In this document: positions 10,035-20,226 of the stretch, one piece after another
Position numbering within the stretch: the stretch's first letter is position 1
How the letters are laid out: each line of letters begins with the position of its first letter
Assembly: GCA_010356995.1 (NCBI GenBank)
Contig: ML996703.1
Span: 62,001 to 126,000, forward strand
DNA length: 64,000 nucleotides
DNA from: Trichodelitschia bisporula
Lineage: Eukaryota > Ascomycota > Dothideomycetes > Phaeotrichales > Phaeotrichaceae
Reading direction: 5' to 3'
The notes under the pieces: model-generated
What the model was told of the DNA's origin: nothing
Database searches by the model: none
What the model saw: only the letters and a program-made list of their open reading frames with translations
Position numbers and translations under genes: made by a program

Positions 10035-11673
10035 TGTCGCTGGTTGAGGGCGCGGAATCCGACAGGAGTCCGCAGGAATTAGACAGGAATTCGACAGGAA
10101 TCCGGCAAGCTGTACTTGAAGTCTCAAAGCGATATACAAGCAGCGTGCCGTACCGCAGACTTGAACGTGATATCGAGTTGTTCTTCACAACCGCCTTCGC
10201 CTTCGCCTAACATGAAGTCGTGAAAAAGATTCGCTTGGCACTGACCAGGGTCCGACGTTCCAGAAGGCTGAACCCCGCTGGAGCGCGCCGCCCGCCCGCC
10301 CGCCATGATCCTAAAATATCACCTGCCGAAAGCGGCTTTTCATGACCTAACGCCCGCAGCACCGATAAATTAGTGGGGGTTGGGACTCGGGAAGGAATAT
10401 TCATGAGAGGTGAGGGACTAGCGGCGCTAGGAGGCACTCGTGAGGTGTACCATGGATATGATCACGTTCATGGTCACGTACACACCATCGAGACATTCGA
10501 GACGCAAACGGTAAGATCAGCAACCAGACGCCCACATTTATATCACAAGTCACGGCACCATAACTCATGGCAAATCAATTGAAAGCACGAGTACCATACA
10601 CGTTCCGGCTACCGCAGCAGACCAACAACCGGGTTTCCCAGATCGCCGTCCCACTCACGGCCACGCTGGGTCATCCACCAGTAAGACCATCGTCAAAAGT
10701 GAAAGACCTGGGCGGCGTCTTCTCAGCAAATTGTTCTCCTCGTCCCCTTGCTTCATGACCTCCCCAGAAGCTGGATCAACAACACCACCATAACGCGACG
10801 TCGCCGGCCCGGAAGGAAATACGTGAAAGGGAATGAACAGTGTTGGAAATGATTAGATGGGGGCATGTGAAACACAGGGGAAAAAGTGGGGAAGGGGAAA
10901 CCATTCTGGGTGTGTATGCTCTCAGCTGCAATTTGATAGGTGATGCTGTCCGTAAAGTTCCAAAGGATTGTCGAAGACGGAATGTCCATGAACGAATGCG
11001 CCGATAAGTCGAGCCGTCATCCACAAAACGCTGCCGTGATCCCGCAAGCCGCCAAGGAAAGTTGCTGACATCGCAATCACACTGCAAGAGCAAGCCGAAG
11101 TGATAGGGAAAACCGAAGAATGCCATCTGAGCAGGTCCAGACGGCGACGCGGCGCTTCCCAGTGTTGTAAATGATAGGATGGACCAGAAAACACACTCTC
11201 AAGCCCGCAAGAGACGGACCAAGAACATGTTTTTAACCGAGGCCGGTGTTGCTTCAGTAGTTGACGGGTTGCTGATCATCCTTGCGAGTATGAGAACGCA
11301 ACTGCATGGTGCCCGAACGAGTATTTTGACTGCGGCAGGCCAAAGTCAGTACAAATGGACTCCTCCCGCTTAGCGGCCAAAAACGGCTGAGCAAAGTGTG
11401 CCTCTTACAGGTCAGGCTGCAGCATTGAAACTCACAGTCCAATGCCACGCGCTGCACCACGATTGCTGTCCCTGAAGCGAACCCAAGAGATTAGCTTACA
11501 CTCCCCAGCGTGAATTGCTGCATCGCTTAGACTGGCAGATGCCGGTCCCAGGAACAAGCAAGCGGTGTACAACGAGCGGCCTTGGACTGGAGTGCTACCC
11601 CAAGAGGAGCGGCACCGTTCCAATGTCTGCAGGAAATCAAAGAGCAAAGGGCATGAAAACAGAAGAGCTGGAC
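10035..11673. other. Gene-free stretch; probable 3' UTR of CK1 and Rsm22 promoter
   Basis: No ORF here resembles a known protein. The right part (about 10800-11673) is probably the 3' untranslated region of the CK1 gene: strong GTAAGT and TTTCCTGCAG splice-like signals follow the CK1 stop, and a second pair (GTAAGC, near 11495, to CTTCAG near 11473) lies further on. The left part is the Rsm22 upstream region. Confidence 0.45.
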
Positions 11674-12856
11674 TTACACTCCAGTGGCGGGACGGCCAGC
11701 GGCGCGGGTGCCAGCCTTAGTCGTGTTGCCGGCGGTGGCCTGGTTGGTATCGGGGTTCTCCTTCTCCGGCTCCTTGGCCTGGGCCTGGGCGATAGCCTGA
11801 GCGTTCTTCTGGTACTTGTAGACGGTCCAGTCAAAGACGTAGTCGTACTGGAAGCCCTCGCGAACGAAGAGGTCGCGGAAGATCTTGCGCAGGTAGGAGT
11901 AGTCCGGCTTGTCGTCGAAGCGGAGCGAACGCGTGTAGTTGAGATAGATGGCGAACTCGTTCGGGAAGCCGCGGCACAGGACCTCGGTCGGAGTCGTCAT
12001 CTTCTTCTCCATGATGCGGTCGTACTTCTGCTTCTTCGTAGCCGCCTTCAGGCCCTGCCACGGGAGCGACCCGCGGCAAAAGTACAGCATGACGTAGCCG
12101 AGTGACTCCATGTCATCGCGGCGGGACTGCTCTGCGAGGGGTCAGTACTGATTGATAGACTCGTGGATGCAAAACTTACCAACGCCAAGATGGGTGTTGA
12201 TGCTGGCATAGCGCGCCGTGCCCGTCAGGTTCTTGTTCTCTCTGTACGGGATGTGGAAGTGGGTCTTCGGGTCACGGTACTTCTTAGCCAGACCAAAATC
12301 GATGACATTGACCTGGTTGCCGCGCTTGCCGATGCCCATCAGGAAGTTGTCCGGCTTGATGTCACGGTGGATGAAGGACTTGGCGTGGATGTACTCAATA
12401 CGCGAGATGAGCTGATCGGCCAACAGCAGCACCGTCTTGAGCGAGAACTTGCGGTTGCAGAAGTTGAACAAGTCCTCGAGGGACGGGCCGAGCAGGTCAA
12501 GCACCATGGCATTGTAGTCACACTCGGTACCGAACCAGCGAACGAAGGGGATACCGACGCCGCCGGCGAGCGACTTGTAGACGCGGGCCTCGTACTCAAG
12601 CTGGGGATGCTTGGCCTTGACGCTCTCGAGCTTGATGGCAATCTCTTCGCCGGAGATAATGTTCGTACCTGCGATTGTTAGTCATCAATTCCGATGAGCG
12701 AAATCAGGGTCCGAGACGTACCAAGGTAGATGTCACCAAAGCTACCGGAGCCGATCTTGCGGCCGATACGGTACTTGTTGCCGACACGGAGATCCTGTGG
12801 GGGTCAGCATACACGCCAATGTACATTGCGAGCGTCTTTCTTACCATGGTCGTCAT
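11674..12856 (-). CDS. hrr25: Casein kinase 1, Hrr25/CkiA (CK1 delta) type
   Basis: Ser/Thr kinase of the CK1 delta/epsilon group, acting in secretion, ribosome maturation, DNA repair and polarity in fungi. Exons 12856..12845, 12794..12722, 12668..12180 and 12131..11674 give 343 residues with consistent phase. The N-terminus [18 protein letters not shown] is followed by the Gly loop [11 protein letters not shown], catalytic Lys in EIAIKLES (about 41), [12 protein letters not shown] (about 130), [10 protein letters not shown], the CK1 signature [21 protein letters not shown] and [18 protein letters not shown]. The short tail is Q/A/K-rich. A GTAAGT overlaps the stop (GTG TAA GTC), so an alternative spliced tail is possible. 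Upstream, GTACGC near 13163 and TTTCAG near 13072 could bound a 5' UTR intron (not proven). The first coding exon is only 12 nt. Confidence 0.95.
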
Positions 12857-15800
12857 CTTGGCGGTTGATAGAGAGATGATATCCTTTGTTGGCTTGGTAT
12901 TGATTCACGGTATCGGAGTTCGGAGCTCAGAGATGCTTGAGTTGTGGTCAGCGAGAGGCGGTGAGAGGCAAGAATGCAAAGACAAGAACGGAGGGGGTAC
13001 AGGTAGGCAGAACATGCCAAGGAAATATTGATGTGGAACGAAGGGCGCAGGACACAACCACGCCAACTCTGAAAGCGGAAACGTAGGATGTTATGTGTTG
13101 GTAGAGTCAAGGAAGAAGAGGGAGAGTAGAGAGAAGGTTCGGAGAGTTCAGGGTTCGGCGTACCTTTGAATACGGGTAGCAGGCTCCGCTGTTGCGAGGT
13201 CGACGGTGGATTAAAGCCCGACCGTCAGGGTGGTGAACGCGGTGGTCGACAGGGCGCAGGGCGACAAGGACCCTTTCGGAAGACTCAACAGAAGGCTGCA
13301 CCGGTTGGCTTCGACGGTACAAAGAAGATTGTACGAGGAAGAAGGGTGACGATGGACGATGTTGTTGGATTTGTCGAAGATGGAGGTTTTGAGAGTGTGG
13401 GGTTGTTGGGGGGAGAGGGTGAGTGGGTGGGGGGAGGGGGGGTGTGAGGAGTAGAGGGTGAAGAGGGTTTGTTTAGGAGACTGGGGGGGGTTGCGTATTT
13501 GCAAGAAGAACAAGAAGAATCCAGCAGTGGCAAGGGACTCAAAAGGCAGCGCAAAACAGTTTCATTCCCTCCTGCAGAGAGAGGGGGGGGAAGATGGATG
13601 TGGGGTGGGCGAAAGGAAGGTGAGGGAGAGAAGAGGAGAGAGGGAGAGAGGGTGGAAGAGGAGGAGGAAGGGAGAAGGTGTGAGACTGGGCAGCGCAGGA
13701 CTGCTGGGGCTTGGGGGGACTGGCTGGCTCGCTCGGGGCTGCGCGCGCTCTGCGTGCGGGAGTGGGAGTGGGCACGGCTCGGCAAAACCACGCAGCAACT
13801 TTCTGAGCACCAGCAGCAGCAGCTCAAAGCAAGCAAGTGACAAGCGAGCGACTGACAACCAAGCATGCAAAGTGACAATTCCGTCCAAACAACAGATGGA
13901 AAGAAGAAGCAGAAGAACGCCAATACGGACGTAGATGTCTTCTGAAAGGGCAAAGGGCAAAGGGCAAAACGAAGCAACGACCGGCTCTTACTGGCACATC
14001 CACGGTGCCTCTCTTCCCTCATGATACTCTCTGCCTGCCTTTGCCTCGTTACTAGCTGTCTGCCTCTGCCTCCTCTCTCTCGCCTGTACCGCTCCGGCTT
14101 CTTTCTGCGCTCACTTGGCAGCAGCACTGGTGGATGGGGAAAAAGCGCCTTGGAAGGCGCCTGTGTCTTCTTCCTTTTTGAGTCAGTTTGTGACTTCGTA
14201 ACAGTCGCACATTCATTTGCCATTTGCCTCTCTTCGCATGCAAATGATGCAACTACTCGACACCGGTCTCTTCGTGAATGATCATCCCCAATATCTACCG
14301 CATTTATCTACCAGTGGTACAATCCATACAGTCCCAAAACACCAAACACTCTCTCCAACGCTTGCCCCCGTGAAACCAGGCTGCCAGCAAAGAGCCCAAA
14401 CAACGGCGCCACGACCCCGCCGCATTATTCGCGCGCCTGAGCTGGCGATTCGTGTGTGGAGAAAAACGAAGCTCGGGGTACGTCTGTACATATCGCCTGT
14501 GCATGCTTCTCGAACCAGTATCAACACCGAACAACAGCTCCCCTCATTGCCCGAATCCGAGGCCGCACCCGGCCGTCAGCTTGTACAAAGTACAAAAGTA
14601 CCAGGTATCGCTCCCCCGGCCCCCACCTGATCCTCAACCTCACAACCCCGCCACCGGCAACCAGCGGAAGCATCAATCAACGCACTCTCCGTAATCCCTC
14701 GTCATACCCTCTGCTCCACCGGCGGCCAGCACTGTACCTCTAGATAGGTTGATATGCGACCCAAGCTGCCACCCGCCGCTGCACCCCACTTCCCAAACCC
14801 GACCGACCGCCTCAACCCCAAGCACCAGCCAAGTGCCCTCCCCGTCTCTAATCCCCGTACATATATAGCCACGTGCATCCCACACCCGCCACTCACGCCC
14901 TCGCCCAGCGGCACGCAAGCGCGCACCCAGCGCCAAACGTGCGGCTGGCTTGCAGCTAAGCGTCCGCGAAGCGTTGAGCGAAGCATTGACGAAGATGGTA
15001 CGTACCACGACAGAGGCCTCAATTCGCCGACCTCTCCAGCAGAAGGAGCAGCCGCCGCATCGGTAACTGCTTCGGCGCACTCCCCGTGCCAGCGTGAGTG
15101 AGCCCAGAGGCCGGGTATATGATCCGCGGCCAACCCTTGCGTCTTTCCTGACGAGCGGCCTCCCCAGCTATTTGATGAGCGGTCTCGCCATCCCTCACCT
15201 CGGCCTGAGCCGAACCGAATCGCGCCGCCTCTGCGCCTTATGTCAATTGCATCCTATGTCAATTGCGCCCGCTTCCAAAGCCAGTACCGTACCATTCGAA
15301 GTGAAGTCGTCGTTAGACGTTGCTCCCACGTGCAGTCCACACCCTCCAGACCCCTCATCCCAGCTTAAAATCCCACCCGCGTGCCCAACGTCCGACTCCG
15401 GCATGCGTCAACGTTTACCGACTCCGGCGTGCGTCAACGTTCCCCGACCACGGCCTGTAGGGCGGGGCTACCGTACCGTAGATTTGGGGCTTCGATGAGG
15501 CGTTCTAGATGTGGCGCAGATCGGACTTTTCGCTTCTAGATTTTTTTTGATACGATGCTGTGCCGAGAGCCGATCGGTGGGTGTGGCGGTCGAGACACTG
15601 TATCGGGTCGAGACCGTGCAACCGAGGACAGTGGCCGGTGGGCTTTGTTCGGTATCACTTTTGACATGGTGCGCAGGTGCTATGCATGAAATGCAATGTA
15701 CAGTACGGATGTATGTACGGTAGTGGTAATCGATCGTAACTACCGCCTTCCGCCACACAGCTCCAGCCACCAACACTTACAGTAACTCAACCAAGTCGCC

Positions 15801-16559
15801 GACATCTGCCGCTCCACCAACGCAATCCCAGCATATATCATGCCTCCAATCGCCTGAACCACTCGGCTTCCAAATGCAGCATTCCCCACATCCGTCAAAA
15901 GCAACCCCACCACTCTCCCCACCTTACGTAGCCCACACGTGTTCGACAGCGGCGCGTCTCGTTGTGGCCGTACTGTGTACCTGTCCTCAATTCGCCGGAA
16001 TCCGGGTACCCATTGCCTAATCCGTATGGCGGTACAAGTGGTGGTCTGCAGTCGAGTGTTGCTCGGTTAGTTATGGTGTGATGCACGGCATGACTGCGTA
16101 AGACGTGCTTACGCGGCCTCTTTCACCGGTTCCATTTGCGTGAGGCTCTGCAGGACTGGGACTGACGCCACTTTTTTGGGTTTAATGTGGACTGCGGGTT
16201 AGGGATATCGGCATCGAGGTGCGGTGGGCAGATTCTAGAAGGCGTCGGCAAGGCGGAAGAAGGCCCGGATGTTGGTAGTCTGGTAGGATGAGGTGGCTGT
16301 TTGGGTCGAGATGTATGACGTAAAGAAGAGAGAAACTTGTTGAACGTCGGACGTGTCAACGATTCGGGGTTGAGGTCTCCCGAAGGGTCTCGGCTCCAAT
16401 ATGCACTACGGCAGTAATCTCAATCTGAACACAGCACAATAGCACCTTCGGCAAGGCCCGGAGAGAAGCCAATCGATTCTGTGTCTATCGCATATGTACA
16501 CCTCCCCCGGTGCAACGCATCCTCGTTCCCGCTATCATACACCGTGGCCGTGAGCGGAC
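12857..16559. other. Gene-free 3.7-kb stretch, CK1 leader and promoter
   Basis: The first ~1.3 kb is purine-rich on the plus strand (pyrimidine-rich on the CK1 sense strand), which fits a long CK1 leader and promoter. ORFs here such as a Ser/Pro-rich 312-codon frame are low-complexity readings of that tract. From 14.2 to 16.5 kb I see no gene. It contains tatgtcaattgc twice (about 15238-15269), a 26-bp tandem pair (15392-15443) and a TATA-like tacatatatag near 14860. Confidence 0.5.
15392..15443. repeat. 26-bp tandem duplication
   Basis: Two adjacent copies, period 26, of a unit starting ccgactccggc and ending gcgtcaacgtt. They differ at one internal base (catgcg versus cgtgcg) and at the junction. 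No function is seen. Confidence 0.8.
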
Positions 16560-16951
16560 TTAGTGAGCCTGGGTGGCCTGGGCCTTGGCCAGCGGGTTGC
16601 GCGGGTCGTTGCGGTGCTCATCGGCTGCGCACGTCAGTAGATTCTTAGCGGACGGAGTGTAGTGGTGCACATACTGTTGTAGAGTGTGTTGGCGAAGGAG
16701 TTGACACCGTAGAGGATAATGGCGCCTGAATCAATTAGCTTTCCGCCCATCATCTCAATAACATGAACACAGCAGCGAGCTCCAGCAACCGAAGCCAGCT
16801 GCCGTCCCCCGCCGTATTCATCCGGAAAGCTCACCAGCAGCGTAAAACGGCATCATGGGCTGGGCTACACAATCATCAGCTCAGCACCCTCAATTGACGT
16901 CCAAGACCACCTACCAATGGGCGCAGGCCACTTCCTTCCGAAAAGACTCAT
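16560..16951 (-). CDS. ATP18: ATP synthase subunit J (Atp18)
   Basis: Small inner-membrane subunit of the mitochondrial F1Fo ATP synthase (subunit i/j). The coding sequence is split into four tiny exons: 16951..16915, 16864..16835, 16725..16675 and 16624..16560, total 60 residues. The protein starts MSLFGRKWPAPI, continues QPMMPFYAAGAIILYGVNSF as a single membrane helix (about 19-38), and ends NDPRNPLAKAQATQAH. The family signature, MS-LFGKKWP at the start, YGVNS in the helix and NDPRNP near the end, is present. All four junctions keep phase; introns are 50, 109 and 50 bp. It is divergent from SPC19, with 235 bp between the start codons. Too fragmented to appear as a long ORF, it is easily missed by automatic annotation. 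Confidence 0.92.
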
Positions 16952-17186
16952 GATTGCGATATTTGCAGACCGGTGTGCTTCGTGAGGGCAGGTGGTATCG
17001 ATGAAGTGCGGGTTTGGCGGGTGTTCGGTGTGAGTTGACGATGGGGAACGGAGAGGTTTGCGCGCTAGTCCGCTTGCGGCTTGGCGGGCCTGTTTGCTTC
17101 CGACGTAAACACCAAAGACAGAGCCGCGATGCTTCAAGCCGCTCATAACAATTTCTCGTGATTGAGAACACACCACGCCCACCGCC
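16952..17186. promoter_or_regulatory. Shared upstream region of ATP18 and SPC19
   Basis: Only 235 bp separate the two divergent start codons, so this stretch must hold both leaders and probably a bidirectional promoter. I see no clear TATA box. The SPC19 start is in good context (ACCGCCATGG). Confidence 0.5.
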
Positions 17187-17757
17187 ATGGCTCACTCCCT
17201 CGAGGGCTGCGTCTCCTCCCTGCGCGAAACAATGTCCCTCCTCAACTCCTCCATCACCACCCTCGACGCCGGCGTAAACGACTTCCCGCGCCTCTCCAAA
17301 GTGCTCCAAACCACCCGCGTACTACCCCCCACCCCACCTTACCTACCCAAGCTAACCACCGCCCCAGCACTTCGAACTCATCGCCGAACCCGACCTACAC
17401 CAAGCGCAATCCGCCCTGCTCTCCGAAATCCAACCCGAAGTCACGAACCTCCTCTCCCGCGTCGCCGCCTACCTCGACAAACTCGAGCGGAGGGAACAGT
17501 CCCTGATCGCGAAGTACGAGCTACAAGAAGGGCGCTTGTCGGCCTCCGGGCCTGCGCCGCGGCCGTCGAGTCGGGCGAGTAAGGCGGGGCGCGAGCCCGG
17601 GGCGCCGCTTAGTGGGCTTGATGCGCTTAGGTTGAAGCAGATGAGGCAGAAGAAGGAGCGGTTGAGCTTTGCGATTGATCGGTTACAGTTGCAGGCTGGG
17701 CAGAGGGAAAGGCAGCTGAGGAAGAGTATGGCGGCGCCGATGGATTTTGGGGAGTAG
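17187..17757 (+). CDS. SPC19: DASH complex subunit Spc19
   Basis: Subunit of the DASH/Dam1 ring that couples kinetochores to spindle microtubules. Exons 17187..17318 and 17368..17757 give 173 residues, close to the ~165 of yeast Spc19. The N-terminus LEGCVSSLRETMSLLNSSI followed by GVNDFPRLSKVLQTTR is the family signature. After the 49-bp intron (donor GTACTA, branch GCTAAC, acceptor CCCCAG) the protein reads HFELIAEPDLHQAQSALLSE and LLSRVAAYLDKLERREQSL. From about residue 130 a lysine/arginine-rich helix (LDALRLKQMRQKKERL) suggests a coiled coil. The coding strand changes from C-rich to G-rich near 17560. It converges on IPI3, 404 bp away. Confidence 0.92.
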
Positions 17758-18161
17758 GCATGAGTTTTGGCGTGGGGGTGTTGATGGCGATGATACTGCG
17801 GTTTTATGACCTTGACTCGGGCGCTTTGGGGACTGTGAGGCGTCTCTAGCTTAGGAAGGGATGTGTGGGCGTTTTGTGGATGATACCCGTAGAAGGATGA
17901 TGCAGCAAGAACTGATGATATCCGCCGTTCAGGCCTTACTCTCATGATGCCACGCCCCATGCTCCGGAGCATCCACAACAACTACCGATGGGTCAAACTG
18001 CACTCGGGACCGTTTGGTGAGGGTATCTAGATGGTGAAACATACAATAGCCTAATGGAGGAAAGCTCTCTTCAGTTAGGAGTAAAAATCATAAATCCAAG
18101 CCATGGCCCAGATTCACGTTCGTGTTGTCTGTTTCGGTAAGGGTCGCGAAAATTCTTGCAG
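17758..18161. other. Convergent intergenic region SPC19/IPI3
   Basis: The 404 bp hold the 3' ends of two converging genes. No coding signal or repeat is seen; it presumably contains both polyadenylation sites. Confidence 0.5.
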
Positions 18162-19946
18162 TTAGTCACTAAGTTCTATAGAATGTTCTTCATCCCCACT
18201 GCTTAACGCGTCCTCCATCTCTTCATCCGATACATCCGCCTCTTCATCGGACTCAACCGTTCCCTCATCAGACTGTGTCTCATCAGCCTGCAGACCATTC
18301 CACTGAGTAGCCACCTTCTTCGACCGCTTCTTCTCCTTCGCCACCGCATCCGAATCCCTCGCCTTCTGCTCCTTGACCAGGGCATCCACTTCCTTATTCT
18401 TCTCCGCCAGTTGCTTGAACGTCGCCTTCTGTGCCCGCCGCAGACTGACTATCTGCTGCCTCAAGAGCTTATTCTCATCCACCAGAGTCGGCTCGGCGGC
18501 CGACTTTTCAGCGTCATCAAAGGACATGAAGTCAGCCGAGGGCTCGGAAGTAGTGATTTTGGACGCGCCAGATTGCGCAGGCGTCTCTCTCCAGGATGCA
18601 AGTTCTGCAAGTCCCTCGTCGAGGAGAGAAGAAGGGAACGAGGGGTGAGTGAGGGCGAAGTCGAAGTCGGATTGTGTCGACGTCGTGGGCGGCTCTGCAG
18701 AAGATATATGAGGCGTGGGAAGCTGACTCGAGAGCTGCGCCACAAAGGTGTAGTTCTCAGGTATGGCTCCGGATTCGTTGCTCCCCGGATCCAGACGCGG
18801 CTTCGTAACGTAATGAAGCTTCAACGTCTTACCAGGAGTGTTTGGGAAGCCAGTAGGCGGGAGCATTGCCAAGTTGGTGACGGGTCCAGGCAGAACGCTC
18901 AGGCAGGAAATGAATTTGCCCTTGGACGTATCCCACACCACAATCTTGCCACTCGCATGCCCGGATAGGAGCTTACTTCCGTCCCAGCTGAGTCCGATAC
19001 TCAATCCCGCGCCGAGGGCTTGCGATTCTGCAGACCACCGAGAATCCGCGCTCGGCTGAACGGGTACTTGAGACTGCGCCGGGTCGTGGAGGGCGTTGAC
19101 TCCTGGTTCTGATCCAGCGGCAGCGTAGAAATCTACGAGTTGGATGCTACCGTCGTCGTATGAAGCGTAGAACCCTCTGTCCACTGGGTCCAGTGCCAGA
19201 GCGCGCGGTACTTGTCCAATGAGGTATGTCCGCAGCGTGACTCCCCGTTGATAGTCCCACACCATCACTGTTGAGTCCTCGGCGGCACTGAGCACGATAT
19301 TTGCTCCCCAATGACTGTGTCCGGATACCAGCGCTGTTATCCCGCCACGGTGGTTTGAAAGTGTCCGTATGGGAGCCCGCGGGTCATCTTGGGCGAAAGA
19401 ATCGGGCCTGGATAATGAAAGCAAAGCGGGCAGCGCCCAGACGTGAATGTGAGAGTCGGCAGAGCCGGAGAGTAGAAAGTTGGAAGTAGGATCAACGGCG
19501 AGAGCGGTAATAGCTTGAAGATGGGATTGCGGGGCGCTGACCAGTCTGCCAGTACCTAACTGCTGGAATCAGCGCTGTCTGACGAAAGTGCGATAGAAAC
19601 TGACCTCCCACAACTGAACCTTTCCGCTCTCCGTCCCCATAACCAAGACGGTATCGTCGGCCGCAAGGGCAAGACAGGTGATCCGCTCCTGAAACGGGAT
19701 AAGAGCCTCCTGGTTACCCTTCTCCCGGCTGTACACATGCACTATCGCCTTCCCCGCCTGCGCGGCAAAGATGTGCGAGTCGCTCACGGCGAGGCATTGG
19801 GGCAGCGTCGCGCTCTTCTTGAAAAGACTGCGCTGCGCCGCCATTGGCTGCAGCTCGTAGACGAATATGCCGGCATCTTTGGTGACGCTGGTGTTCGCAG
19901 CCTTTAAGGGAGTCCCGATAGACGAGATGAAGTGTTCGTGGAGCAT
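18162..19946 (-). CDS. IPI3: Ipi3-like WD40 protein of pre-60S processing
   Basis: WD40 subunit of the Rix1 (PELP1/WDR18-like) complex, needed for ITS2 processing of pre-rRNA and linked to replication licensing. Exons 19946..19605 and 19559..18162 give 579 residues; the 45-bp intron has a GTCAGT donor. The start MLHEHFISSIGTPLKAAN and the block KDAGIFVYELQP, then AQAGKAIVHVYSREKGNQ, are family hallmarks. WD-type blades follow: VMGTESGKVQLWE, LLSGSADSHIHVW, LSAAEDSTVMVWDYQRG, LSGHASGKIVVWD. The C-terminus (from about 470) is a charged coiled coil (KNKEVDALVKEQKARDSD) with a DEEADVSDEEMED acidic tail. The ORF extends 20 codons upstream to an ATG at 20006, but homology starts at 19946. Confidence 0.92.
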
Positions 19947-20226
19947 TATGACGACTTGGTTGCTCAGAAATTCCCAAAAACTTCGAGATGTCAAGGGTAC
20001 AGCCAAGCCGCTATATCGATAACCGTTTAGCAGCGGGAGGGTCCGTGGTCTAGCCCCAAACAGACATCGGACGTGGGTGGAGATGCATAACGCTCAATTG
20101 CTCATTTTCTACCAGCCTGAACAGTCGCATTGCATCGACTCTCCCTCGCCGTCCATAGAAAAACCAGGTCAAAATCATAATGCTCCCCACCGACATCGCT
20201 CCTGCAATAAACTTCCACAACTAAGC

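Noticed and set aside
13285-14223. 312-codon minus-strand ORF, Ser/Pro-rich
   Set aside because: Reads the pyrimidine-rich leader region of CK1; low complexity, no domain, opposite composition in the plus-strand frames.
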